Source: Bradyrhizobium_A sp052115025 (lineage in GTDB: Bacteria; Pseudomonadota; Alphaproteobacteria; Rhizobiales; Xanthobacteraceae). From it: a stretch of DNA of 64,000 nt. Both the position numbers and the translations under genes were made by a program. Within the stretch, counting starts at the first letter, position 1. Each line of letters begins with the position of its first letter. Shown one piece after another: positions 16,245-25,123 of this stretch. The stretch lies in NCBI RefSeq assembly GCF_052115025.1, contig NZ_JBFRFW010000010.1:124001-188000 (forward strand), given 5' to 3'. The notes beneath the pieces are model-generated. The model was not told the origin of the DNA, ran no database searches, and saw only the letters and a program-made list of their open reading frames with translations.

Positions 16245-17337
16245 GGACGGGCTCTTGGACGGTGCGGCGTTCGAGTTCGGCACGGACGAGGGGCAGGACG
16301 TAGCGTCCGTAATCGATGGCGTCGTTGAGATTGTCGTAGCCGCGAATGGAGATCAGGTCCGCGCCGAGGTCGATATAGTCGAGGATGGAATCGGCGATGG
16401 TCTGCGGTGAGCCGACCAGAGCGGTCGACGCGCCGCGCGCGTTGGTCGCCGTGACCGTCGGGTACCACAATGCGTGGTCATGCACCTCGCCGCGTGCTGC
16501 GATCTGCAGAAGCCGCTGGGATCCGACATTTTGTGGCGGGCCATTGGAGAGAGGGCGTGTCGGAGGCCCTTTGGCGGCATTCGCCTTGAGCGTCTCGAGC
16601 ACCCGGTGCGCTTTCGCCCAGGCGAGCTCGTCGGTCTCGGCGACGATGGGGCGAAACGTCACCCAGATGCGCGGACGATCCTTGCGGCCGGCCTTCGCGG
16701 CCTCGTCATGAATGCGATCGATCTGCTCCCGGGTTTCCTTGAGAGGTTCGCCCCACAGACCGAAGATATCAGCCAGCGAGCCGCCCACCCGGTAAGCGTC
16801 GTCGGATGAGCCGCCCACCGACACGGGGATGGTTCCGTTCACCGGCAGGACCGCGTTGCTGAAGCCCTTGAACTGATAGTATTTGCCGTCGAAGTCGAAC
16901 GGCGTGGATGATTGCCAGGCTCGCCGCAGGATGCGGATGTATTCTTCGGTCCGCTCGTAGCGCTGCTCTTTGGTCAGAAAGTCGCCCTCGCGCGCCTGCT
17001 CGACGGCATCGCCGCCGGCGATGAAGTGGACGACGACGCGGCCGCCGCTCAATTGATCCAGTGTCGCCAGCGCCCTTGCCGCGACGGTTGGATAGACCGT
17101 GTTGGGGCGGAGCGCGATGATCGGCCGCACGTGCCTGGTGTGGGCGATCACCGTCGCACCGAGCACGAAGGGATCGAAAGACGATGAGTGATACGGCAGC
17201 AGCGTATAGTTGAAGCCCGCCTCGTCCAGTGTCCGGGCGTAGCGCGCGAAATAGATGGGGTCGAGCGGGGCGCCGGGGCGAGGATCGAGATCGCTCGAGC
17301 TGTTCGCGTAGCTTGCGCTGATGAATTCCACGGTCAT
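16237..17337 (-). CDS. LLM-class flavin-dependent monooxygenase, alkanesulfonate monooxygenase-like
   Basis: A 366-aa luciferase-like monooxygenase of the SsuD group. Characteristic parts are FARYARTLDEAGFNYTLLPY, RHVRPIIALRPNTVYPTVAA, LDQLSGGRVVVHFIAGGDAV near residue 100, then FLTKEQRYERTEEYIRILRR and YYQFKGFSNAVLPVNG. These follow SsuD order including the GGD-x-x-E-Q-A-R-E-G-D loop. SsuD enzymes release sulfite from alkanesulfonates using FMNH2 and O2. This is the first gene of the minus-strand operon with the flavoprotein, the peptide-type ABC transporter and a second LLM protein. A role in organosulfur use is inference. No NADH:FMN reductase gene is adjacent. Confidence 0.85.
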   Translation of the reverse strand: MTVEFISASYANSSSDLDPRPGAPLDPIYFARYARTLDEAGFNYTLLPYHSSSFDPFVLGATVIAHTRHVRPIIALRPNTVYPTVAARALATLDQLSGGRVVVHFIAGGDAVEQAREGDFLTKEQRYERTEEYIRILRRAWQSSTPFDFDGKYYQFKGFSNAVLPVNGTIPVSVGGSSDDAYRVGGSLADIFGLWGEPLKETREQIDRIHDEAAKAGRKDRPRIWVTFRPIVAETDELAWAKAHRVLETLKANAAKGPPTRPLSNGPPQNVGSQRLLQIAARGEVHDHALWYPTVTATNARGASTALVGSPQTIADSILDYIDLGADLISIRGYDNLNDAIDYGRYVLPLVRAELERRTVQEPVHA

Positions 17338-17427
17338 GGGGACGATGCTGCTTCGATGAAAGCGAAATCATATCGCCAACCGTCACCGGCCGCACCGTTG
17401 CACTGTGCTGCGTTTTTAACATTTTTT

Positions 17428-17442
17428 ATCTATTATATAGAT
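17428..17442 (-). promoter_or_regulatory. AT-rich palindrome and candidate promoter of the LLM/ABC operon
   Basis: ATCTATTATATAGAT has perfect 6-bp arms around TAT, in a strikingly AT-rich pocket (about 17,410-17,450) inside otherwise GC-rich DNA. On the minus strand it includes TATAAT at 17437-17432, about 95 bp ahead of the SsuD-like start at 17337. A convincing -35 was not found, so activator-dependent transcription, for example by the adjacent MocR protein, is possible. Confidence 0.4.
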
Positions 17443-17499
17443 TATTATTCCACTGTTGCGTCCAGAGATTGCGGCTGTCAGGTCTGTGCCGGCGGAAGG

Positions 17500-19095
17500 T
17501 CACTGCGACGCTGCGTCGGGTTTCGGCGAGACGATTCTGAATTTTCTCTCGCTCGTCTTCGGCCGGCGGTTGTGATCGTCGAGGCATTCCGCGAGCATAT
17601 CGATGGACCGCGCCAGCTGGATCTCGCTCACGAAGTTTGCGTAGCCCAGAAGCAGGCCCTGCTTGGGCTGCGCGCTGATATATCTCGAAGACAGATCGGA
17701 GACCGCGAGGCCTTTGCGGCTCGCGGCGTTGCGGATCGCGCTGTCGCTCCCTGCAGTATGCGTTGTTGCGAACAGATGCAGGCCGCAACTTTTGGGGCAC
17801 ACCGACAGCTGCAAGCCGAGGCGCGCGGTCAGGGCGTCGATCACCATCTTTCGCCGGGCGGTGCAAATGATGCGCGATTTCTTTAGATGAAGTGCGAAAT
17901 GTCCTTCGGACATGAAGCTCGCGAGCACTTTCTGCTGCAAGATGGAAATTCCGTCGAGCATGGTGTCGGCGGCTTCCCGAAGGGGGGCGACCGCCGTATC
18001 CGGAGAGACGATGTAGGCGATCCGCAGGTTCGGATGCAGGGTCTTGCTGAAAGTACCGAGGTAGAAGGTGCGACCGTAGGCGTCGAGGTTGTGTAGTGTC
18101 GGCAGATGCTTGCCCTCGAAACAGAATTCGTTGTCGTAATCGTCTTCCACGATCCATGCGCCGGCCTCGGCAGCCCACTCGATCAGCGCGGTTCTGCGCC
18201 GCAATGACATACTGACGCCAAGCGGGCTCTGTTTGGTCGGCGTGGTAATCGCCATGCCGCCCTGCGCGCCGTATCGCCTGCCATGGTCGACGTCGATGCC
18301 CTCGGAGTCCACGGGGACAGGCAGGATATGCACCCCCAGTCGCTTGAGAACAGCTGAAGTCGGTGGATACCCCGGATCCTCGATCCAGGCCGATCGCTCC
18401 CGTGGCAGCACCGCGTGGAGGAGCAGGCCCAGCGACTGGCGATAGCCTCCGGTCACGAACACCTGCTCCGGGCTGCACCGAATCCCCCGGGCCACACCGA
18501 GATATCCGCATATTGCTTTCCGCAGCCCGTAATACCCCTGAACGTCATCAACCAGTTCGCTCATTTCCACACGGTCTCGCAGAATGCGCTGATTGATCTT
18601 GAGCCAGGCAGCCCGCGGAAAGATGTCGATCGCAGGAACGGACGTCTGGAACGGGCGCATCCCGCCGTGTTGTGCCGACAGCCCGAGATCATGGTCGGTG
18701 GTTTGATCCGGCGATGCATCCCGGAGAGATCCGGCTGTTGCGAGCGTCGGGGCGGCAGGAAGGACATTCTGCACGACCGGCTTGCGGGGGGCGACATAGG
18801 ACACCGTCGTGCCAGACTGCCCATGGCTGACAAGAAGCCCTTCTCCGACAAGGAGGTCGTAAGCCCGCTCGATTGTCGCGCGCGCGAGGCCGAGCTCGGA
18901 AGCGAGGGTCCTGATCGACGGAACACGGGCGCCGTAGGGATAAACGCCCTGCAGGATCGCGTCTTTCAGGCGCTGATAGACCTCGCGATAGCGGGCCTGA
19001 TGAGTTGTGACCTGAAATGGAGCTTCGCGGGCCGGCCGGGACATTCTTTGCACGGGAGCTCCTTCCAACTGGTAGTGGCTGGTAATCAAAGGCAT
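17500..19095 (-). CDS. MocR-family transcriptional regulator (GntR HTH fused to aminotransferase domain)
   Basis: A 531-aa PLP-dependent regulator. A GntR winged helix is at about residues 36-100 (VYQRLKDAILQGVYPYGARV, TLASELGLARATIERAYDLL). A linker leads to a fold-type I aminotransferase domain from about 150 to 510, with the PLP lysine in LGTFSKTLHP (Lys351) and the Asp-Tyr pair in AWIVEDDYDNEF (Asp318, Tyr320). The length is slightly long because of the ~60-residue linker. MocR proteins commonly activate a neighbouring operon in response to an amino compound or PLP-linked ligand. It sits just upstream of the LLM/ABC operon on the same strand. A second possible start is the ATG at 19044. 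Confidence 0.9.
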   Translation of the reverse strand: MPLITSHYQLEGAPVQRMSRPAREAPFQVTTHQARYREVYQRLKDAILQGVYPYGARVPSIRTLASELGLARATIERAYDLLVGEGLLVSHGQSGTTVSYVAPRKPVVQNVLPAAPTLATAGSLRDASPDQTTDHDLGLSAQHGGMRPFQTSVPAIDIFPRAAWLKINQRILRDRVEMSELVDDVQGYYGLRKAICGYLGVARGIRCSPEQVFVTGGYRQSLGLLLHAVLPRERSAWIEDPGYPPTSAVLKRLGVHILPVPVDSEGIDVDHGRRYGAQGGMAITTPTKQSPLGVSMSLRRRTALIEWAAEAGAWIVEDDYDNEFCFEGKHLPTLHNLDAYGRTFYLGTFSKTLHPNLRIAYIVSPDTAVAPLREAADTMLDGISILQQKVLASFMSEGHFALHLKKSRIICTARRKMVIDALTARLGLQLSVCPKSCGLHLFATTHTAGSDSAIRNAASRKGLAVSDLSSRYISAQPKQGLLLGYANFVSEIQLARSIDMLAECLDDHNRRPKTSERKFRIVSPKPDAASQ

Positions 19096-19249
19096 CGTGC
19101 GTGTCGGGGATGACGACGATGCCGTCGGCGTCAGTCGTGCGCAGCGCGACCGGCCCGCACGGCGTGAGGCTCAGGTCAAAGGAATGGTGGTCCGCGATGC
19201 CCGCAACCAGGCGGTGATGTCCTGCGCCTCGCTCTTCCCCGGCGTCGGA

Positions 19250-20509
19250 CTAGATTTTCCGTCGCATCAGCAGCACACCGACAATTCCGGAAAGAGAGAT
19301 GCATGCCAGAATTCCCATCAGCAAGTTGTAGCCGGCGTGGGAATAGACATGGACGCCACCGCGCGTGAGGCCGCCCCAGGTCTGGCTGAGTGCAAATCCG
19401 AGAATGGGCTGGAGGCCGGCGGTCAGCAGTCCTGCCGACGTCGTATTGATCGCCGCGCCGGTACCGAGGCGTGCGACCGAATAGATGCTCCTGACGGCTT
19501 TGAGGATCATCGGCGTCATGCCACCGGCGATGAGGCCGAGCGCGGTGAAACTGGCGACGACGGTGCCGAGGCCCATCCATCCGGACACCGCGGGGGCCAG
19601 CAGGACGAGGCTCGCCGTGCGGACGAGGCACATCGTGACGTGCACGCGTCTCAGGGAGCGTGTGCGGTCCGCAATGAAGCCAAAGCCGATGGAGCCGATC
19701 ATGCAACTCGTCATGAACAGCAACAGAATCGATGTTGCGCTGTGGCGCGGAAGGTCCAGCGTGTCCATCAGCAGCGGGACTCCCCAGACGCCCGAGATCG
19801 TGGTCACAGTGATGAAGTGCGACGAAAACGTCAGCAGACATCCCCAGCTCTCCCGACGTTTCAGTTCGGCAATGGCAGACGTCAAGACGGCCGCAAGAGT
19901 TGCCGGTCGAATGATGCCGTCCTGGCGCGGCAGGACGCGGGCAGCGAGGGCAAGGTTGATACAAGACAACAGGCCGATGACAGCAAAACTCGTTCGCCAG
20001 CCTGCGGAAGCGACGGCGACGGCGAGCGGCGTGGCGGCGAGAGCGCCCCCCGCGTATCCCGACAGCTGCGAGAGGCCCGACATGAGTCCGAACTGGCGTT
20101 CCCGGAATTGTTGCGCGACCAGCTTGATCAGGGCCGTGAAGATCAGTGCGTCGCCGCAGGCGATGGCAAATCGTGAGACAAACGCGAACGGCACGCTGGT
20201 CGACGCGGCGAACAGCAATGTGCCGACCGAGGATGCGGCCAGGCTCCATACAACGAGTTTCTTGACGCCGAATGTGTCGACGAGAACACCCGCGGGAAAC
20301 TGCATCAGCATGTAGCCAATGAAGTAGGACGATGCGATGACGCCGAGTCCATCTGCTCCGATGCCGAAGTCGCGTGCCAGTTCGTCGCTGATCGTCTGCG
20401 GGCACACCCGCTGCAGGAAAGCGACGGCGTATGCGCAGGAGACGCAGCCCCAGCCGATGAGATTTCGTCGCGCGGGGGATGCCGCAAGCCGGGCGGAATT
20501 GATCAGCAT
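19250..20509 (-). CDS. MFS transporter
   Basis: A 419-aa major facilitator with about 12 predicted membrane helices. The first half includes SSYFIGYMLMQFPAGVLVDT followed by FGVKK, the expected helix 2-3 loop motif position, and GLSQLSGYAGGALAATPLAV. The second half begins after a cytoplasmic loop near ELKRRESWG and contains GFGFIADRTRSLRRVH. It resembles the anion/carboxylate sugar-phosphate-like branch, but the substrate is not determinable. It starts 15 bp after the GNAT-like gene, so the pair is probably co-transcribed; the MocR regulator gene follows 154 bp downstream on the same strand. Confidence 0.85.
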   Translation of the reverse strand: MLINSARLAASPARRNLIGWGCVSCAYAVAFLQRVCPQTISDELARDFGIGADGLGVIASSYFIGYMLMQFPAGVLVDTFGVKKLVVWSLAASSVGTLLFAASTSVPFAFVSRFAIACGDALIFTALIKLVAQQFRERQFGLMSGLSQLSGYAGGALAATPLAVAVASAGWRTSFAVIGLLSCINLALAARVLPRQDGIIRPATLAAVLTSAIAELKRRESWGCLLTFSSHFITVTTISGVWGVPLLMDTLDLPRHSATSILLLFMTSCMIGSIGFGFIADRTRSLRRVHVTMCLVRTASLVLLAPAVSGWMGLGTVVASFTALGLIAGGMTPMILKAVRSIYSVARLGTGAAINTTSAGLLTAGLQPILGFALSQTWGGLTRGGVHVYSHAGYNLLMGILACISLSGIVGVLLMRRKI

Positions 20510-20524
20510 GATGCCGGTCTGAAC

Positions 20525-21250
20525 TTAAGTCGACGGCCGTGCGATGGTTCCAATCGTGAAGATCGCATCTCGCGTGTCCGGAATCACGCGCCTGAATGTC
20601 GCCGTGAGCTCGCCGTCGGATTCATAGGCTGGCTGGCTATGGTAGGTGATGTTCGGGTAGGAGTTGCGGATGATCATGTCCGGGAATTCGAGCTCCCGAT
20701 CCGGATAAAGCGTGCGAGCGATCTGGATGGCCGCATCTTTCAATGTGTCGTCGCCGATGCCCTCCGACAATGACGGCAACAGCCGTTTGCAGACCCGTGC
20801 ATGGGCGCTCCAGGCAACCGGATTGCGAGTTCTCCAGGTGTAGTAGATCTCCGATCCCGCGGGCACGGCGGACAGCTCGGCATCGAGGATGCCTTTCAGC
20901 AGCAGCCCGAACAGCCCCTTGCGCTGATGTTCCGGCCTGAGTTCGATTCCCGAACGACAGATTGCCGGCTGATTGTTGATCGTGAGCCGGCGCCATATGG
21001 AAAATCCGGCGATGTCATTGTCAAGTCGGACGAGGCCGATGCCGTACCCATCCTTGAACGGCGTCTCCGATGCGGACCACCAGGGGCTATCGAGACGCCA
21101 GTTCGTCGAAATGATCTCGTTGAGCAAGTCGATGATCCCCGACCTGCAATGCCCGGGAATGTCGACGGCAGAACGAAAGACATCGAGTTGATAGGAGCCG
21201 AGGCGGTGAGAGTGGGGTGCCGCGCCATTGTGTTTGCTGAACTGCTGCAT
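20525..21250 (-). CDS. GNAT-like acyltransferase of unknown substrate
   Basis: A 241-aa protein. The core contains GYGIGLVRLDNDIAGFSIWR and the CoA-binding-type segment SGIELRPEHQRKGLFGLLLK (Q-R-K-G-L-F-G in the place of R-G-x-G), followed by RTRNPVAWSAHARVCKRLLP, which fits the N-x-x-A-x-x-x-Y/C region of GNAT folds. The C-terminal ~80 residues are an extension without a recognised motif. The ATG at 21250 was chosen because the open frame upstream has no family-like sequence. It shares a transcript with the MFS transporter 15 bp downstream, suggesting that the product modifies or exports the same metabolite. Confidence 0.6.
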   Translation of the reverse strand: MQQFSKHNGAAPHSHRLGSYQLDVFRSAVDIPGHCRSGIIDLLNEIISTNWRLDSPWWSASETPFKDGYGIGLVRLDNDIAGFSIWRRLTINNQPAICRSGIELRPEHQRKGLFGLLLKGILDAELSAVPAGSEIYYTWRTRNPVAWSAHARVCKRLLPSLSEGIGDDTLKDAAIQIARTLYPDRELEFPDMIIRNSYPNITYHSQPAYESDGELTATFRRVIPDTRDAIFTIGTIARPST

Positions 21251-21819
21251 CAGTGGCTTCCCTCGATCGTCGCAGTCCGCGTTGAGTACAGGACCGCAAT
21301 CATGATGGCGAGTGAAAATCTGGCGACAACCTGAAGAAGAAAAGTTTGTGGTGCGGGGCGCGCGGATGGGAGCTGAGGCGTTCTCTGCGGGCGCGTTGCA
21401 GCCATCGTTTCTTTCAGCTCTCGCCTGTGCTCGCACGACACGACGGGCGGTGGCGATGTGTGGCGAAGGAATTGGCGGGCCCGCTTTCGACGGACCGTCG
21501 CTGCCATGGCCCTATGCAATCGGCGAACCATGTCCCTTTGGCATCATGGTCGCGCTTCTATGGTGCTGGTCGAACGGCAGGTGGTGTCGTGCAGGAGTCG
21601 GTGTCGATGGCGGCTGTATCCGGACGTGAGGTCCGGCGTCGCGGCGGCGCCGTCGTCAGTCTCGCCGCGCAGCGATGATCGAGGGCGCCTGCGCAATGCA
21701 GGCGACCGGAGTGGCGCGGGCGAAAGGCAACAGTCTTCGGAGGCGGGTGGTCTGGTGGAGCACGATTCCTGCCCGCTCGGGTTGGGCAGATATCGATCCC
21801 GCCAGCGCTGTTTTATCAA
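21251..21819. other. Divergent intergenic region, ~570 bp, no supported gene
   Basis: It lies between the minus-strand GNAT-like gene and the plus-strand MOSC gene, so at least two divergent promoters should be here. The several short open frames in it have no recognisable family or ribosome sites, and no tRNA-like structure or clear palindrome was seen. Confidence 0.4.
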
Positions 21820-22620
21820 ATGAAAATTCGAGAAATCTGGCTCTATCCGGTGAAGGGGCTCCGTGGGCGGTCGGTCCCGGATGCACGTGTCGAGCCATGG
21901 GGATTGGCTGCCGACAGGCGATGGATGGTCGTCGATGCAAGCGGACGCTTCGTGACCCAGCGCAAGCTCGCCATCCTGTCGACCATCGGCGCATGCCTAT
22001 CGCCCGATGGGCTTCTGCTGTCGGGACCTGACGGCTCCTCGGTCAAGCTGCGCGTGCCCGAGCCGGCGGAACGGAGCAAGGTATCGGTGTGGGACGATCA
22101 CACGGCAGCGGTGCTCGCCAACCACGACGCCAATACATGGATCAGCAGGCTTCTCGATGGCGATTACCGTCTCGTCTACATGGAAAGTCCCGGCACCGCA
22201 CGTCCGGTCGACCCGAGGTTTGGAATAGCCACGGACCGGGTCTCGTTTGCAGACGAGTTTCCACTGCTGCTGGTCAACAAGGCATCGCTCGATGACCTGA
22301 ATGCGCGCCTGGAGCATCCGGTCGACGTCAGGCGCTTCAGGGCGAACGTCGTCGTGGAGGACGCTGTGGCCTGGGCCGAGGATGGCTGGCGGGCGCTCGA
22401 GTTCGGGGGCGTGAGATTTCGCGTCGCCAAACCCTGCTCGCGGTGTGCGGTCATTACGATCGACCAGGAGCAGGGCCGCAGGTCGCGCGACAACGAGCCG
22501 CTGCGAACCCTTGCAACGTTCAGGCGAAATGCGCGTGGCGAGGTGATCTTTGGTCAATACCTGATCCCCGACGGTTCTGGCCGCATCAGGACCGGCGATG
22601 CCGTCAGGTGCGTGCGCTAG
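21820..22620 (+). CDS. MOSC domain-containing protein (YcbX-like)
   Basis: A 266-aa protein. The N-terminal beta-barrel domain begins with EIWLYPVKGLRGRSVPDARV and includes LAADRRWMVVDASGRFVTQR, the MOSC_N hallmark. The MOSC domain follows, with ARLEHPVDVRRFRANVVVED and the conserved Cys in RVAKPCSRCAVITID, then IFGQYLIP near the end. MOSC proteins bind molybdenum cofactor sulfur or act with Moco enzymes in reducing N-hydroxylated compounds. Full length for YcbX-like proteins without the extra ferredoxin domain. It is a plus-strand single gene; its electron donor is not in the window. Confidence 0.88.
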   Translation: MKIREIWLYPVKGLRGRSVPDARVEPWGLAADRRWMVVDASGRFVTQRKLAILSTIGACLSPDGLLLSGPDGSSVKLRVPEPAERSKVSVWDDHTAAVLANHDANTWISRLLDGDYRLVYMESPGTARPVDPRFGIATDRVSFADEFPLLLVNKASLDDLNARLEHPVDVRRFRANVVVEDAVAWAEDGWRALEFGGVRFRVAKPCSRCAVITIDQEQGRRSRDNEPLRTLATFRRNARGEVIFGQYLIPDGSGRIRTGDAVRCVR

Positions 22621-22882
22621 CGCGCGGGCCCCAGGGGATCGGTCGACGTGCATGTCATGGCTGGCCGTCGGAAGTGTCGCGAGCGGAGCGTCGGAATCAT
22701 GGCGCCGCTCTCATCGCCGACGCGACGATGTGTGATGGAGATGACCCGATCTTTTTCCGACGTTATGGCCTGCCATGACCTGCCGTGATCGGCGACGCAT
22801 GGCCCTTCAGGACCGCACGGCCTCTGCCGTATGGCTGATCTCTCCCGAAGACGGATCGATGCAAACGTGAGAGGCAGAGCAC

Positions 22883-23626
22883 ATGAGCCTAGTCGAGCAG
22901 ACACAGGTCCTGAGGAGGTTTGAACGGACAAGCTGGCAGGGGAGGTGCTTCACACAACTGGCCGAGCGTTTGACACCGCCATCCGAGTTTCCCTGTATTT
23001 TCTCCCAAAATGCCTTTGGCCGCGGCCTCCTGCTGTTCTCCTTCGTGGATGACGGCTCGCCGCATGGTCTTGCCCGGGCGGCGGAAGATCTCTCGTCCTA
23101 TGTCGAGCTGTCGCGGGATTGGGACGGCAAGGTCAGCACCGCGCGTCCGCTGGTGGTGGCGTTCTCGCGTGATGTCGCATCGGCGCAGGATGTTTCCGGT
23201 TACCACGACATCGGTTGGCGGATCTTGCAGGGCTGGCACGAGATCGACCGAACGCCATGGCCGGACGGTGTCGCAACCGATCCGCATTCGCCCTTCTGGA
23301 CCATGTGCTTCAATGGCATGCAGCTGTTCGTCAACATGAGCAATCCTGCTCATGTCCGCCGGCGCAGCCGAAATCTCGGCGACAGCCTGCTGTTCATCGT
23401 CAATCCGCGCGAGCGGTTCGACATCGTGGCCGGCGATACGCCTGAGGGGCGCCGGGTCCGCCAGCGAATCCGCGACCGCATCGAGCGTTATGACGGCATC
23501 GGCCATAGTCCGCAGCTGGGCAGCTACGCCGCCGGCGAGATCGAGTGGTGGCAATACGGGGTCATCGAGGAAAACCGCGAGCGTACGGATCGCTGCCCGT
23601 TCCTCCACAAGAAGGCAGTCGCCTGA
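22883..23626 (+). CDS. YqcI/YcgG family protein
   Basis: A 247-aa cytoplasmic protein matching the YqcI/YcgG family. The family's opening Pro-Cys pair is in PSEFPCIFSQNAFGRGLLLF; FSFVDDG and the Trp-rich WRILQGWHEIDRTPWPDG follow, then FWTMCFNGMQLFVNMSNPAH, LLFIVNPRERFDIV and a final EIEWWQYG. The family has no established biochemical role. The length is normal. It is a stand-alone plus-strand gene between the MOSC gene and the polyamine-type transporter operon. Confidence 0.8.
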   Translation: MSLVEQTQVLRRFERTSWQGRCFTQLAERLTPPSEFPCIFSQNAFGRGLLLFSFVDDGSPHGLARAAEDLSSYVELSRDWDGKVSTARPLVVAFSRDVASAQDVSGYHDIGWRILQGWHEIDRTPWPDGVATDPHSPFWTMCFNGMQLFVNMSNPAHVRRRSRNLGDSLLFIVNPRERFDIVAGDTPEGRRVRQRIRDRIERYDGIGHSPQLGSYAAGEIEWWQYGVIEENRERTDRCPFLHKKAVA

Positions 23627-23977
23627 TGAATTCAGGCGTTGGTCCAGATCGCGCGCGATGATGCGTCATGGGCTCCCCTTGCATCGGCGTGGCGGCGTCA
23701 TTCGCGGCTTTCGACGCCGTCGAGATACCGGTGGACGTGTTGTCTGCGGCAGGACGACGCGTGATGAAATTGTCGGGATCGCCTTCGTGGGAAAACAGAG
23801 ATCGCGTCGGCGGCGCCGGCGTGGTGGGTTTATCGCTTTTTCGCGACGGCGCTCGACACCGGGCGCAGATGGAAACATCATCGCGGATCTTGTGATCAGC
23901 ATATCAATTGGGGTGGGCACTGGAATGGCGCCTGAGGCATTGTTTTGGCCGGACGCCGTCGCGAAGGCGAGCGGGTC
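23627..23977 (+). other. Leader region of the polyamine-type ABC operon, ~350 bp
   Basis: No gene is supported here. It should contain the promoter of the six-gene operon that begins at 23978. No consensus -35/-10 pair, palindrome or riboswitch-like structure was convincing by eye. Confidence 0.4.
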
Positions 23978-25123
23978 GTGACGCCACCACCGTTCTTGAC
24001 CATCGATGGTGTCAGCAAGCGCTTCGGTGAGGTCCGCGTCCTGGAGCGTGTTTCGCTGGACATCGCCCGCGGCGAGTTCTTGACGTTGCTGGGGCCGTCC
24101 GGCTCGGGCAAGTCGACGTTGCTGGGCGTTCTCGCCGGCTTCTCTGCGCCGGATCAGGGGTGTGTCTGCCTCGATGGCGCGGACATCACCCACCTGCCGC
24201 CGGAGGCACGTCGCTTCGGTGTCGTTCCACAAGGCTACGGCCTGTTTCCTCATCTCACGGTCTACGAGAACGTGGCGTTTCCGCTGCGGGTTCGCGGCGT
24301 CTCCAACGCCGGCATCGTCCGCCGGGTCGGGGATGTGCTGGAGCTTCTGCAGATCGGCGGCCTCGGTAGCCGGCGGCCCAAGCAGCTGTCCGGCGGACAA
24401 CAGCAGCGCGCCGCGCTGGCGCGGGCCCTGGCATTCGAGCCGAAGCTGTTGTTGCTCGACGAGCCCATGAGCGCGCTCGACGCGTCGCTGCGGCGTGATC
24501 TGCAGGGCGAACTGGTTCGGCTGCATCGGGAGGTCGGAACGACGTTCGTCTACGTCACCCACGATCAGGAGGAGGCGCTCGCTCTGTCCGATCGCATTGC
24601 CGTGTTGAATCGGGGGCGCGTGGAGCAGCTCGGCCCGCCTCGGGCGATCTACGATCATCCGGCGAGCCGCTTCGTCGCGAGCTTTCTCGGCAAGAACAAT
24701 CTGCTGAAAGCGGTGGCTGCCGGCGCGATCGACGGCCGGCCCCAATTCCACTGGAACGGCTATCGGATTGCGGCGGGGGCCTCGGTGTCAGCAGAGGTCG
24801 CTGGAGCGGCGTTCGTCGGGCCTTGCGTGCTCACGATTCGGCCGGAAAACATTGCCGTCGTCCCGGCGGGGCAGGCGTGGCCGGGCCTCGAAGAGCAGGT
24901 CCAGGGCAGGGTCGTCAGTCAGACCTATCACGGCGCCTCGGTGGATATCGTGGTCGCTGTCGGGCAGGAAACGCTGACGGTCACGCGGCCGGCGGCGGCC
25001 TGGTCGGGCGCGCCGGGGGAGGACATCTCACTCGCTTTCGACGCCGAGCGGCTGTGGCGCCTGCCGGGGGATGGCATGGTCGCAGTCGGTGCCCCGGCCG
25101 TGGTACGGGAGCTTGTGGCATGA
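23978..25123 (+). CDS. ABC transporter ATP-binding protein, PotA-like
   Basis: A 381-aa ATPase of the spermidine/putrescine-Fe3+ importer group. Walker A GPSGSGKST is near residue 40, the Q-loop is in FGVVPQGYGLFPHLTVYENV, the signature is LSGGQQQRAALARAL, Walker B LLLLDEPMSALDA and the H-loop VTHDQEEALALSDR. A C-terminal TOBE-like regulatory domain covers about residues 280-375 (LTIRPENIAVV, GRVVSQTYHGASVDIVV). The start is uncertain between GTG at 23978 and TTG at 23945. Its stop overlaps the next permease start (ATGA). It is the first gene of the operon. Confidence 0.9.
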   Translation: MTPPPFLTIDGVSKRFGEVRVLERVSLDIARGEFLTLLGPSGSGKSTLLGVLAGFSAPDQGCVCLDGADITHLPPEARRFGVVPQGYGLFPHLTVYENVAFPLRVRGVSNAGIVRRVGDVLELLQIGGLGSRRPKQLSGGQQQRAALARALAFEPKLLLLDEPMSALDASLRRDLQGELVRLHREVGTTFVYVTHDQEEALALSDRIAVLNRGRVEQLGPPRAIYDHPASRFVASFLGKNNLLKAVAAGAIDGRPQFHWNGYRIAAGASVSAEVAGAAFVGPCVLTIRPENIAVVPAGQAWPGLEEQVQGRVVSQTYHGASVDIVVAVGQETLTVTRPAAAWSGAPGEDISLAFDAERLWRLPGDGMVAVGAPAVVRELVA

